A stretch of DNA of 64,000 nt from Polychytrium aggregatum. Taxonomy: Eukaryota; Chytridiomycota; Chytridiomycetes; Polychytriales. Where the stretch lies: positions 124,001-188,000 of the forward strand of contig NW_026516272.1 in NCBI RefSeq assembly GCF_025602895.1. The letters are read 5' to 3'. The translations under genes were made by a program, and so were the position numbers. Positions 25,830-37,164 of this stretch are shown piece after piece (position 1 is the stretch's first letter; each line of letters starts with the position of its first letter). The notes under the pieces are model-generated. The model was not told the origin of the DNA. It made no database searches and saw only the letters and a list, made by a program, of their open reading frames with translations.

Positions 25830-26319
25830 CACTTCACTCCGGCCTCGTCCCGTCCCAGACCACAAACGAACCAATGCACCCTGCCCTCACGCCCGCATCC
25901 TTGCCCGCCCATGCGCCCGCCAGCCTGCCCCTTCACGGGCCTGGCTGGCCGTTCTTGTGTGTAAGTCATGCCCAGCCCTTTGCCCCTCCTGACACGAGCG
26001 TCCGCGCTCGCAAGGGCACAAGCTGTTCGTATTTTTAGGCCGGGCTGTATTGCCGTGGAAGCTTCGGCTCCCCCCCCCGGCAGTGCTGTCCCGCATCGCT
26101 GTCTCGCTCTGGCCTTGGCGAGCATCTGGTATATCTTGCGCCGGCACCGCTTCGTCCTTCTGCCGGCCGAAAACCAACTGCCAAAGTGCCGGCCCGGTCT
26201 CGTTCTGCGTGTCCGCCTGCCTGTCGCCGAGACCTCGTTCTCTTATTCTGCTGCCCCATTGCTGGCTGAAAGGGCCTGCAGCCTGTTCGCCGACCCGCCT
26301 GCCTCCCTCCGCCGCCACC

Positions 26320-29300
26320 ATGACCAACGATACCACGGAACCGCTCGATGCAAAGCCCGCTAAGAAAACCCGAAGCAAGAGAGCTTGCGACGGTAACGAC
26401 GGTCGCCCAGCATCCACCCCACTCCCTCAACCTTGCGCCCTCTCCCTCCCCCAGCGACTGTCCTCAGCGAGGGCCACATTGCCAGCACCCGCACAACGGC
26501 CCCTCGCCTGTGCTCTGGATAGGCCTGGGTCCTTCGGCTTTGTATCCAGCTGGCCCCAGGGGCTGGATCCACAGCGAATAGCTGTCCAAATCCTCGGGCG
26601 TCGAATAGGACCCGCCTCCATCACTCCCCTCCCTCCCGCGCTGGACTCGGTGCCGCCCTGTCCTGCCTGCGCTCATGCTCATGTTTCTGCTCTGTCCTGC
26701 CGACAGGATGCCGTGCCAAACGAAACCGATGCAGCGGGGGCCACCCGTGCGACACATGCCGGAATCTCGGCATGCCCTGCAGTATGTGAATGCGGATTTT
26801 GGCCGCCGACCCCTGCCCGTGTCGGTCGCCCACACATTTCCGTCGCCAGCCGCCACCACTTTCGACCACATCCCACCACCATGGCGAGTCGTGTGCAATT
26901 CACTCACCAAGAATATATGCTCCCAGCCATAGCCCTGTTCTCTGCATACTAATGACACCCCTAATGACACTCCTAATGACACTCCTGCTTCTCTCCAGCG
27001 TACTTTACCCCCCAGCGCAAACGAGGCCCGCAGCGCCGTGGCGAACCCGGCAGCTATCTCGCCCAGTCCGGACTCCCGTTCCCATCCACACACATGAGCC
27101 AGCCCTCGTACGCCCCGATAGGCGACTTGGCCAACCTGACCAACTCGTACGCCTCCGTCTCGTCGCCAGAGTCCGACGGTGGGGCCGACGGACAACGGAA
27201 CTCCTCGTCGTCCAGCGACAGCCCGTTGACTGTACGTATTCCCTTCTGCAAGCTCCTACGAGCTCCTGAGCATCACGTCGGCACGGAGTGGATATAGCCG
27301 CAAGTGACCGTCCGGCCTGGCTCCGATTTCGGCTCCGGTTTCGGCTCCGGCTCCGGGCTGGCTGTCCTCGACAACGGGCGTACACGTCGTCCATCGCAAG
27401 GCACGACTCCACCGAGAAAGCCGCCAATATGCGCTAATCAACCCCATCCCTTGCCTACCTGCCGGCCATCTCCGACATCTCCGACATCTGCACATCAAAT
27501 GATATGGCGGCTGCTTTGGTGCGGCATTCGCGCCGGCACAATCGCCACGGGCAACTTGGTGCATCCATCCTGTGCTCGAATCTCCGCGCCATGGACACAC
27601 ACTCATCACGGATCATCCCCACAACGACAACGGGAACGACCCGGCCGGTCCCGCAATCGGTGCCCATTCCGCAGTCCGAGACCGTCCAACAAAACGTTTG
27701 CTCGAGTGAGTGTCGCCAGAGCGATCGGAGGCACGATCAGGGCACTTCAACATCAGGATCCTCTCTGCCGTCTACAGGCAACCACCCGCCATTAACACTC
27801 ACCGCTCGCTCTCTGCTAGTCCACAACCTGAACGACAACTCCACCATCTACTATGGCCCGACGGCCATCGGCGGGGCTGTTGCTTCGACCTGGCTGCCTC
27901 GGGGTCCGCTGGGCATCGTCGATATCTCGGTCCGATGCCGCACCCGACTCTTCTCGCATCTGCCCCATGCCGAGTCACTCCCCTTTGATCGAGCTACAAC
28001 CCAGCAGGCCCTGGATGTATATTTTCAGTACATTGCCCCGTCCCTGGACATGATTGACCAGGCACGATTCTATGAAGAGTTTGAAAAGGATACGCACTCC
28101 GAGGTGAGTCGATGGGCTCATCCGATGCGCTCGTCCGATGGGCTCATTCGATGGACTCGCCCCCACATCCAGCAAGGTGTTGCCGACAAACCGATGCACA
28201 GGTCTTTCGGAACTGACGCTCACGCCTCGATCTTGACCGTGGTCCAACCCAATCCAGCCCTTCTCGCTCTTGGTCTGGACCATGTGCCTCTATGTGATTC
28301 TCGAGCCAAATCTGTATCACGAGGCCGGCGTGGTCGACATCGCCGGTGCCCGACTCAGACTGATGGACCACTGCTTCACCGAGATCAGCAAGCTGTACCA
28401 TCACCCCAACTTCCGTGTTCTGCAGTGCCTGGTGCTGATGACTGCCATTAGCTTCCATAGCGGCAACCTCATGTCTCTCAAATCCAGGTTCTACACGGGT
28501 ATATATTGCACTGGGCCCCTGCTTGTTTTGTCCGCACACCGACACGCAGTCGTCTACTACCACTACTACCACTGACCGGACAATGTGGGTTTGTCGGCAC
28601 CCTGCAGATCTCGCCTGGACCATCATTGTTGAGCTTGGGCTCCACCTCAACATTGACCAGGTGCGCAACCCGCCGCCGAGCACCGCCGAGAAGCGAGAGC
28701 ACCGTGCCACATTCTTTGTGCTCTACATCCTGGACCGCTTCAAGCAGCTGGTATGCGGCCGGCCCTCTGTGATCCATGACGAAGGTAGGCGCGACTACCG
28801 CCCATTCGAATTTCAGGCTGTCGGTTACCCGTCATGAGCAAGTCTGGCTTCCACCGAGCTCACGGCCGACACAACAATCAGCTCCCATCTGACTGTCCGC
28901 TTTGATTCCTCTCCAACGCCGCTGCAGCATGGGATGTATCCTTCCTGGACGAGGTGTACGACGAGACATACACCGACTTGACCATCTACGTGCGCCTCTC
29001 ACGCATCGGCGGCCGCCTGACCAACATGCTGGTGAGCCCAAACTACAGCCCCAGCCAGCGCAAGAAGCTCTCCTTTGAGATCGCTCAGGATTTGCAAAAG
29101 TGGCTGTCAAGCCTGCCGGCGCAGTATCGCCACCCAAACTCGTACAAAGTCTTCAACCTGTCGCATCATCTGCACGCCTACTACCACACCCTCAACATCC
29201 TGGCCCAGAAGGTCATGTCGCCCCGACCCAACTTCAGCGCCATCGACAGCGCTCAAAAGATCGTCACTTGTCTCAAGTACCTTCCGCGGCTCAAAAACAC

Positions 29301-30462
29301 GGACTGCACCGAAGCACCCGGCGGACAGCGGACGGCCGAAGACATGTACCGACAGTCCTACTTCCAGATACCGGGGTTCGCCCACTTTTCGATGACTGCC
29401 GGCACTGTACTGCTGGAGCTCATCATGGACTCGCCTAACCAGCTGTCTGTCCTCACCGCACTGAACGAAATCGTGCTGACCATGGAGAGCTTGGGGACGG
29501 CGCTGTCGTACTGCCTCCGAGGCGCCATCTACCAGTTCATCCAGTGGAACTCGATCTATCTCAAGAGCCTGGAGGCGACAGCGGCTGAACGCAGCCCCGG
29601 TGTGCATGCTGATTCATCCGAAATCTCGCCGACAGCTCTGCCGATAACGACAGCGACAGCGTCGATCGGCTTGACCATCCCAACGGCATCAACCTCCACA
29701 CTCACCCTCGCGGATCTGCAGCCGCCAGCGTCCGCTCAGCAGACCGCGCATGTCCAGGCGATACCGCTGATGGCCGCTGCCACGATGCTGGGACATACCC
29801 CAATGACGACCGCGGGCACGATGCCGGCTGCTCCGTCAATGCTGGCAGTCCCACCGGACCAGCCCATCGGCACCACGATCGACCCGGAGCTGTTCAACAT
29901 CGTAAACTCATACAACCTGTACGAAGCGCACAGCCGCATATCTATTGCCGGAGCGATCTCAGCGTCGTTTCAATCCCCCACGGTGCCAACTCCGTCAGCG
30001 CAATCCTACTACAATGGATGGCCGCTCTTTCCGCCGGCCGAACCGCAGTCGATCTTGGAGGCAACGCACATCGGCAGCGTTCCAGCCGCCCCTGTGGTTG
30101 GCCACACTCCTTTCAACAGACGGACCGAGGCATTTGTGCCCCAGCTCGGCATCGGGGTCAACATTCCGATGGCCGGCACCCTCATCGGCGATGGCTCGCA
30201 AGGCGCCATCGCTCTGCCAAAGACCTTTTCGTCAATCGACGTGGATATGCACCAAGCACAGCTGACCGGAGGGCATCTGACAGCGGCGTCTCAGCTCCGG
30301 GGCATCGCCGAGACAAACATCCAAGCGTACGGCTTTAGCTCTGGGGCCCAAGGCCACCCTGCCCCCACCACTGCTGCACATCTGCATCCTGGTGCCTATA
30401 TGGCCCTCACGAACGAAGACTGGGCATCTGCCGGTGTGCACTATTCCCATCTTGCTCCCTGA
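26320..30462 (+). CDS. Zn(2)-Cys(6) fungal transcription factor
   Basis: Eight exons (26320-26392, 26707-26781, 26999-27231, 27675-27705, 27778-28103, 28258-28498, 28608-28784, 28928-30462) give 896 residues in phase. The DNA-binding domain is split by two introns: KKTRSKRACD, then GCRAKRNRCSGGHPCDTCRN, then LGMPC and TYFTPQRKRGP. Together they supply the six Cys of the binuclear zinc cluster and its basic linker. The central part (DVYFQYIAPSLDMIDQARFY, SRFYTDLAWTIIVELGLHLN, VLYILDRFKQLVCGRP) matches the fungal-specific regulatory domain. The C-terminal 300 residues are Ala/Thr/Pro-rich. Such proteins are nuclear regulators of metabolic or stress genes; the target is unknown. The start is well supported by the context gccgccaccATGa. 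The fourth exon (31 bp) is the least certain: a longer alternative starting at 27298 is open but would need a 35-bp intron, and exon 5 could start at 27820. Confidence 0.88.
26948..26980 (+). other. tripl­icated branch-point-like motif in the second intron of the Zn2Cys6 gene
   Basis: Just before the acceptor at 26998 the intron carries three ctaatgac motifs at 12-13 bp spacing (tactaatgacac, ccctaatgacac, tcctaatgacac). Each resembles the fungal branch site CTRAY. The motif and spacing are seen directly; use as branch points is inferred. Confidence 0.6.
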
Positions 30463-30758
30463 TAGCTGGATCGATGCTCCTCCCTCCTCTCCTCCTGCTC
30501 TCCCCTCTCCCCTAATACTGAGCAGCCTCGATCTGGAAGCAAAGGGCTGCCGTCGTTGTAAATAACACTACTGATATTAGAACAAGTCCAGAAGAGAGCC
30601 CGTTCTGAAGCGGGAGTGTGAGCGTCTCTGCAGTGGCCGCGGGGAGAGTGAACACCTGAATCCATGAGCCGGCTCGCTGTCATCGCGCTCCTTCCCTGAT
30701 CTCACACACCCCGCTTCATCCTGCCGCTCGCTGCCGCTCGCTGCTGCTCCGATCTTCG

Positions 30759-32330
30759 ATGCACTGGCTGCACCGCCTTGCCTCCAGCCCACTTCGAGCG
30801 ACGGCTGCATCAACTTGGCTGCCCGTGCGTGTGGTGCCCTGTCGTCCCACTTGTCCCAATCGCACCCCAACCCGGAACGAGTCTGGAGCCTCCATCCAGA
30901 CCTCCAGGGGCCTCGTCCAGCAACTCGAGGATTATCTCTATCTGCAGAACGTCACGGCGGCATGGAACACTTACCAAGCTCTGCATGAGACCCAGCAGGT
31001 CGACCGCATCTCGCAGCATCAGTATTCCCACCTCCTGTCGATCGCCGCATCCAAGACCGCCTCCGATCTGGATCTGTTCCTGACCGACATGCGCCGCTCG
31101 CTGGGCAAACCGCCGACCGACACCGACTATGAGATCCTGCTACGCTCAATGGCTCGCCAGGGTAGCCTCGACCGATTCGAATTCTATCATGCCGAGCGCA
31201 CGAGCCTGCACGGAAGCAACCGGGCCTATGAGCTGTCTTATTGGAACAATCGGATCCTGGCTCTGCAGCGGGCGGGCGAGGCTGTCGAGGCCCTGCAGCT
31301 GTATGAGCTGGATCCGCAGTTCACGACAGCCTTTCTTGATCCTGAGGCCGCAATCGCTCTCCTTGACGCCTGCATGTCGCTTGGCCAGTTTGAGCGGGTC
31401 CTGGCGCTCGTCGAACGCATGCAGACAAGTGGTCTCCAGCCCGGCACTCAAGTCCACCGAATAGCCATGGAGGCAGCGTTCGAGCTCAAAAACTCAAAGA
31501 CGGTCTATAACATTCTCGAAAGGTGTCGGATCCGAGATCGCAAGAGCGCTAGCTATCTGTACTATGTTCCGCTGCGGGCAGCCTATCTGCTGGACAGGGA
31601 TCTCGGCCAGGTCGAGGCGCTGCTTGCCAAAATGCAGCACTCTGGCTATGATCCCATCAAGTGTGTCCCTTCGTTTGTGCTCAAGTACTGGGCCCAGCGG
31701 AGGAACTACTCGATGCTATTTTCGCTGTGGAAGCGGCTGATTCCAAAGCGAGAGGAGCTCTACAAGACGCACCATCTGCGGCCGGACTTGCCGACGGAGC
31801 TCTGCGGCAGCCCGATCGTCCCCGAGCTGTTTGCCCGGTTTCTGGAGATGGCTCGGGGCCACGACATCAAGGTTAACCACATCCTCCTCCTCTCGCTGAT
31901 GGACGGCTACATCAAGGACGGCCAGCTCGACTCGGTTCGTCGGATTCTGGAGCTGGCGCTGCCGCTCCGGATCGAAAGAATCGTGTGGGTATTTGACTCG
32001 GCCGTGCGGGCCTTTCTGGACCAAGACCCCGGGAGAGCCATGTCGGTCTTTCTGATGATGAAGGAGAACAAGATTGCGGGCAACTTTCCTCTCTATCAGG
32101 CCCTGATAGAGCACTTTTGCAAGACCAAAGACGCTGCCGCGCTCGCGATTGTCCAGGGCCATCTCCACACGGACGTGCTGGCCTTATCGGCGTCGGTGCA
32201 TCAAAAGCATTACCTCATCGAACGTCTGCGGATAGCATTTGAGGGACGGCAGCTCGAGTTGGAGCAAGTTATCGGATCGCTCGCCTCCCCGTCGGACCGC
32301 ATCTTGTGGGCCTCACAACCGTCAGTCTGA
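30759..32330 (+). CDS. PPR-like (pentatricopeptide repeat) probable mitochondrial protein, intronless
   Basis: A single uninterrupted reading frame of 523 residues. The N-terminus (MHWLHRLASSPLRATAAST) is rich in Arg/Ser/Ala and free of acidic residues for about 40 positions, as expected for a mitochondrial presequence. The rest is all-helical with PPR-like units, for example ALLDACMSLGQFERVLALVE with MQTSGLQPGTQVHRIAMEAA, and QVEALLAKMQHSGYDPIKCV. Later LLSLMDGYIKDGQLDSVRRI and ALIEHFCKTKDAAALAI have the same pattern. PPR proteins bind organellar RNA, and fungal members act in mitochondrial mRNA stability or translation. I cannot assign it to a specific yeast gene such as PET309, CBP1 or RMD9. 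The lack of introns stands out against intron-rich neighbours. Confidence 0.8.
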   Translation: MHWLHRLASSPLRATAASTWLPVRVVPCRPTCPNRTPTRNESGASIQTSRGLVQQLEDYLYLQNVTAAWNTYQALHETQQVDRISQHQYSHLLSIAASKTASDLDLFLTDMRRSLGKPPTDTDYEILLRSMARQGSLDRFEFYHAERTSLHGSNRAYELSYWNNRILALQRAGEAVEALQLYELDPQFTTAFLDPEAAIALLDACMSLGQFERVLALVERMQTSGLQPGTQVHRIAMEAAFELKNSKTVYNILERCRIRDRKSASYLYYVPLRAAYLLDRDLGQVEALLAKMQHSGYDPIKCVPSFVLKYWAQRRNYSMLFSLWKRLIPKREELYKTHHLRPDLPTELCGSPIVPELFARFLEMARGHDIKVNHILLLSLMDGYIKDGQLDSVRRILELALPLRIERIVWVFDSAVRAFLDQDPGRAMSVFLMMKENKIAGNFPLYQALIEHFCKTKDAAALAIVQGHLHTDVLALSASVHQKHYLIERLRIAFEGRQLELEQVIGSLASPSDRILWASQPSV

Positions 32331-32724
32331 GGCCGGCAATCGGCCCCCTCCCCGGAAGTACTCACGATGGATCGCCCTGTTTGAAATACAGCATGTCATG
32401 GACATCCCGGTCGTCTTGGGGGAAATCGGGCTTGGGTCGGCCGGCTTCGTATGTAGCCGGCCCTGCATCGCTGATGACGCCGAGTGTTGAAACATCGCCA
32501 GTCCCGGATCACCCAGGGATCCGCCCTTTCCCGCTCGCTCGCTCACTTGGGTCATCGAGCTGGGCCGTGAGGCGGGCAAACGAGGGAGAGGAGAGCCAGC
32601 GCCGCACGATGGCCTCCCGGTCCTGATCTGATCTCGTCCCGCCTGGCCCTCGTCTCAGGCAGCCTGACGACACCGATCCCACTCGCCAGATCTCTCTCTT
32701 TGCGAATCGCACACGCGACCAAGC
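32331..32724. other. gap between PPR gene and CFAP300
   Basis: About 390 bp holding the PPR gene's 3' end and the CFAP300 upstream region. No repeat or small gene was recognised. A possible open frame at 32239-32490 is a shadow. Confidence 0.4.
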
Positions 32725-33952
32725 ATGATCACCGACCAGCCCGAGACGATAGCCCAGGCTTCCGAGCTCACACAGGGCGAATGCAGCAAGGCTAAAAGTG
32801 AGCTCGAGGAAAAGATGTTTGGATTTACTTTTCTGGAAAATTCCAAGTTTCCAGGCTTTGACCACAAAGATATCCAAGAGCTTCTGTATAAATGGTAGTA
32901 TTCCAAGGAATCTTGTACCGAGAATGAAACCCCCGGTCCGGCATACACATCAGGCATCTGCTCCAGGAGAGAGGGGGGGGGAGCAAAACGGGAATGCTAA
33001 CGACACCGCTGGCGCCAGGGGCATGCGAGACCACTGCTACCTCAAGCGATTCAGCTACGACCGATTCCTCCAGCCGTATGAGATGGACCAGTTCCTGCTC
33101 GAATTCTTCAACGACGGCAATGTGCAGCCACATATCCGGGTCCTGTCGACCATGGATCGCTGGGGCACCCTCGGCAAGGTCACCAAGGTCCACAAGCAGA
33201 CCTGTAACCACACCGTGGTGACGCTGAGCTTCTTCGACAGGCTCTACGAGCACGGTCAGTATGGGCTGGGCAACGCCCTGTGTGGTTTCGCTGAGAATCG
33301 CATATCTCATGGGACGTCCTTTACCCTTAAAAAGCTCACACGGCGGCTCGCCCTGCCCGCCCACCGGGACAACAGGCATCGTACGCAAGACGGGCGAAAT
33401 CAAGAAGTGCTTTGACGAGTACCACGATGGCTTTGTGGTCTCGGATGAGCTCCGAAAGTGCTTGCTGATGCCCGAGTTCGAGACCTTTGCGCTGTTTTCA
33501 CCCGAGGACCGGTCCGAGTTCATCTTTGCGCTCTTCAAGGGTCTCTGCTTGGGCGGCCGCGTCAATCAGTACGAGGATTTTCTGGATCCCTATCTTGATG
33601 CTACCAAGCGCATCTACAAGGATCTGATCAGGTAGCGTGTATGGAGTAATGCGTCGACAGCGAACCGGGCACGCCACCATGCCAGTCATCGACTCTGCTC
33701 AGAGACGTTTTGCTGAGTACGCTTATTCGTTTGCCCATGCGGGGGCCCACTTTGCACGACAGCGCGTCCAAAGACTCTGCAACGGGGCAGCTCGCAGTGG
33801 CCTCGCATGTCTATCGAATCGATGCGCTCGACAGCGCACTGTCGCCCCTGTTCCCCATGGAGCACCCGCAGAACTTTTGCTATGTCGCGATCGATCCGCT
33901 CAGGAGACATGTCAATGTGTTCTACCACGCCTCGGACAGCTACTACTCTTGA
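32725..33952 (+). CDS. CFAP300: cilia- and flagella-associated protein 300 (CFAP300 / C11orf70 family)
   Basis: Four exons (32725-32894, 33019-33254, 33376-33631, 33763-33952) close in phase to 283 residues; the human protein is 267 aa. Family landmarks occur in order: FTFLENSKFPGFDHKDIQEL with LLYKW, LLEFFNDGNVQPHIRVLS, LSFFDRLYEHGIVRKTGEI, KCFDEYHDGFVVSDELRKCL, FALFKGLCLGGRVNQYEDFL, DPYLDATKRIYKDLI and the C-terminal VAIDPLRRHVNVFYHASDSY. CFAP300 is required for cytoplasmic assembly and transport of axonemal dynein arms in motile cilia. A gene for it implies the organism makes a motile flagellum at some stage, as zoosporic fungi do. All introns are 120-131 bp with canonical ends. It lies close upstream of CDC37, in the same orientation. 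Confidence 0.93.
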
Positions 33953-34677
33953 TATCCCGCGTGGTGCATATCTTTTCGCTGGGAGCTTTGTCGATCTGGA
34001 CTGAGTCTTACAGCAGCAGCACCGGCCATCTCCATGCGGCGGCACTTGCTGGCCGTGTCCGAAATAACACGGCGACTCGACGAAGCGGCAGCACATCTTG
34101 AGCTTTGTCCCTGGCCATGCTTGCTGGAGGTGCAGGCGGCGCTTGCTGCGTTCATTCATGCCGGCCATGAGCGGTGGTGGTGATCGTTCCAGAGCCTTCC
34201 ATGTCACGTGTACAGGACCAAAACGCAAATGCTGTCCACGAAACAGGCGCCCCACCGCCCACCGCCCTCCTCGCCTCTGTACATCTCTCCATCCGCCGTC
34301 GAGACCAAGCCCGACCAGACAAGCCGAAGCAACACACGACAGCATCAGCGCTCATCGCCATGTCCACGATCAGTACGTCCCGTGTCGGACACCTCCTTTC
34401 TATTGCACTTATCGGCGATGTCGCCAATACCCCTGTAACCTCATGCAATGGGTGCCTCCTCATCGGCTCAAGGGCGTTCGTGTTGGCTTCGACAAAGCCG
34501 TGCAGAGGGCCGTTTAATGGAGACGGCCTCAGAGTGTTTGATGGGTTGGCCCCCCCCCCAAATCTTCTCGCTGGCTTTATCCTTGGTGCATATGCGGCGC
34601 CCAATTGTCGGCAACAAATGGCTAGTGCTCTTTGGAGAACCCAACAGACAGCCTGGCTGACCTCCCCCCTGCCTGTA
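33953..34677. other. gap between CFAP300 and CDC37
   Basis: 725 bp with the CFAP300 3' end and the CDC37 upstream region. Open frames on both strands (for example 33686-34345 minus) are Cys/Arg-rich with no domain character. The short stretch before the CDC37 ATG can be read in frame from 34174, but the extension has no Cdc37 similarity. Confidence 0.45.
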
Positions 34678-36865
34678 ATGCCCCGATTTCGGATAGACTA
34701 CAGCAAATGGGACAAGATCGAGCTCAGCGACGACGACGACTTTGAATGCCAGTGAGTCTCGACTGCATCGGCGGACCAGTCGGCCGGTAGAGAGCGGATC
34801 GTGATGGCTGTCCTGCCTCGGCTTCCTTTCCTTTCCGGGACGGAGTGCTGTGTGGGTTCAATGCAACTGACGCCGATCCGATGGCCCTGTCCAGCCCAAA
34901 TGTCGACAAAGGCTCGATGATCCGCTGGAAGCAGGCCGACATCCACAAACAACGCCGGGAGCGAAAGGACAAGTCCGTCCTGCTTCAGATGGAGATGGAC
35001 CTCGCCCAGAAGGCGTTCGCCATGATCAAGGATCTCATCCCGCTGCAGGCCTCCGCTGCCGAAACGCAGTTCAACCCGGCAGATTTCTTTGAGCGTCTGC
35101 AGAAGCTCAGCGCGGAGTTTGAGCGTCTCGAGGAAAATTTCCGACAGGAGACCTTTGCCATCGTTGCTAAGGACCGGGATGCCCGCTGGGGTCCCGTCGA
35201 GCCCATCCCCTTCTGCCAGAAGCGCATGCCTCTGAACGCCATGCTCAGGATCGTCATGGATGTTATGAAGGCATCCAAGGAGAACAACGAGGCGACCGGT
35301 ATTGAGCTGTTTGTGCGTGGATGCGACAGCCTCGAGCAGACCATCTCCCAGCGCGCCGCCGATATCAAGACTGAGCTTCTCAAGGACGAAATCGAAGCAG
35401 GCAAGAAGCTTACCTCCGAGAACATGTACAAGGAGGGCTTTAGCCGCACGGTGAGCGTCGTTTGCTTCGTGTGGGACTGTCCCTCAAGATGTGGTCGTGG
35501 GAGCGACAGGGACAGCAAGTAGTGCGTCCAGGCTTGAGTCGGTCGCTGAAAATACGTCCGTTGCGGCTGGCATGCCTTGCCAGGCTTGTGCGTTGATCTG
35601 TCGATTAACTGCGCGAATTGGCTGCTGATTCTGATGAGCGACCATCGTTTCCTGCATATACTCAGGTGCTGGCCCAGCATCCCGAGGCCCACAAGGAGCC
35701 CGCCAAGGAGCCCGCCAAGCCTGCGGCCAAAGAAAAGGTCATCGAGACCATCCACACCCCTTCCAAGGTACGGGATGAATGGGTGTGTCTGCAATCAGGC
35801 TCGGCACCAGTGCGCCTGCGCCGGCAAACCGTCGACTCTGTTTTGACTCCATTATCACAGCCCGCCGAGGTCGAGCCCACCGAAGCCCAGGACGCGGGCG
35901 AGGAAGATGACGGGAACTACATCACCAACGCCGATGTTCGCCAATTTGCCGAGCTCAACGACTTTGACGCCTCCTTCAAATTCCTGGCCAAGCACAAATA
36001 CATCTGTACCCAGGAGTTCTCGGACGAAATCCTGGCCGAGGCGTTTAAGCGTCAGATGAACAGAGACCCCAAAGGCTCGCAGCAATGTGTCCAGCAGAGT
36101 CTGATCCTGCAATACGTTGCGCTTCTTGGACAGGAGGGGGCGGGCGTCCCTGTTTTCTTCCAGAGGTAAGCCCGAGATGCACCAGCACCCACCGGGATTC
36201 ACAAAGCCTCGACGACACGCCCTGATTTGATCGAATGCGATCTGGCCTGACCTCGCCCTTGATTTGCGATGTAGATTGCAATCGCCCAGTCACAGCGCCC
36301 GTCAGATGTTCTTCCAGGACGTAACTCGAACATATGATCGCATTGTCGAGCGCGTCGAGGTTCTCAGAAAACGAAATCTTGAGGAGCAGGAGCAGGAGCG
36401 CCAAGCGGCCTTGGCCCGGCTTGCTTCAGCCACCCAGCCTGATGGAACCATAAAACTGCCTCTGTCGGAGGATCCGGATGAGCAGGAGCTGCGAAGGGCC
36501 GAGGTCTTTGACGGCCTCGATCCACGCTTTCAAAGTGAGTATCATGCACTCCATACACATCTGCACAACTGAACTAGCTCCCCCCGAGTACCGTTGTGTA
36601 CTGGAAAAGCAGAGCGAAGGGGGCTCCCATGGAGATTCCGTGCCATGGCTGTTGGCGGGACCTGCCGTTTCTCACACTACACGGGGATTACATTTGCATG
36701 CATACACCAGAGGCGCTGCTGCTACAAGACGTCGACCTCATCAACGAATATCTGGGCACACTGAACAAGGAAGAGTCGAAAGAGATCCTCGACCTCTGTC
36801 AGGAGGCCGGCTTGATGGCTTTGCAGATGGAGGATGATCCCGAGAGCAGCGAGGCCCAGGCTTAG
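34678..36865 (+). CDS. CDC37: Hsp90 co-chaperone Cdc37
   Basis: Six exons (34678-34751, 34895-35450, 35666-35767, 35861-36165, 36275-36534, 36711-36865) join in phase to 483 residues. The conserved kinase-recognition N-terminus is present as FRIDYSKWDKIELSDDDDFE, with the Ser of the casein kinase 2 site that activates Cdc37. It is followed by HPNVDKGSMIRWKQADIHKQ and a long coiled coil. The middle Hsp90-binding domain contains QFAELNDFDASFKFLAKHKY, TQEFSDEILAEAF and QYVALLG. The C-terminal domain has RQMFFQDVTRTYDRIVERVE, FDGLDPRFQ and INEYLGTLNKEE. An Ala/Lys/Pro-rich linker is encoded by the 102-bp third exon. It loads protein kinases, including CDKs, onto Hsp90 in the cytosol. Start context taATGcc; the upstream in-frame codons are treated as UTR. 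Confidence 0.95.
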
Positions 36866-37164
36866 GCTCATGTCCCGGCCCAATACAGCTTGTTCAAATC
36901 GAAACGAGACAGCGTCCCTGAGCGCCCTTCTCCTCAGCCGCTGCATATTGTTGGCCTTGGGAGCACAGTCCCGAATACATCCGGTCGATCTCAGGTCGAT
37001 TGAGTCGCTTGGTCCTGAGGCGTCTCTGGTGGTGGAGATGCTCACACAATTGCTCGGCGAATCGGAGTCTCCGTGGAGGCCTGGTTTGTCAATAGCTCCG
37101 GAGATGAGCACAGTTCAATGCGCTTTATTGGATATTACTTTTGTTCCTTGCGACAAAAACAGCT
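36866..37164. other. convergent gap CDC37 / ATP18
   Basis: About 300 bp of presumed 3' UTRs with nothing else recognised. Confidence 0.4.

Larger units (their letters stand above)
23273..26319. other. 3-kb gap with several short direct repeats
   Basis: No gene could be supported, although open frames up to 407 codons exist on the plus strand (23899-25122) and 274 on the minus. They are Gly/Arg/Pro-rich, overlap each other in all frames and contain repeat-derived segments. One (24290-24832) begins with a signal-peptide-like stretch but is otherwise unconvincing. Repeats: a (GA)n run at 24585-24602, an 11-12 bp tgcttggcgatg-type array at 25024-25095, an exact 24-bp tandem duplication at 25633-25680, and a 28-bp near-exact duplication at 25774-25829. 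The promoter of the Zn2Cys6 gene is presumably at the right end. Confidence 0.45.

Noticed and set aside
32798-33415. CFAP300 read as one long unspliced frame
   Set aside because: Unspliced reading loses the conserved blocks at both ends. Introns at 32895-33018 and 33255-33375 have canonical ends and restore the family sequence.
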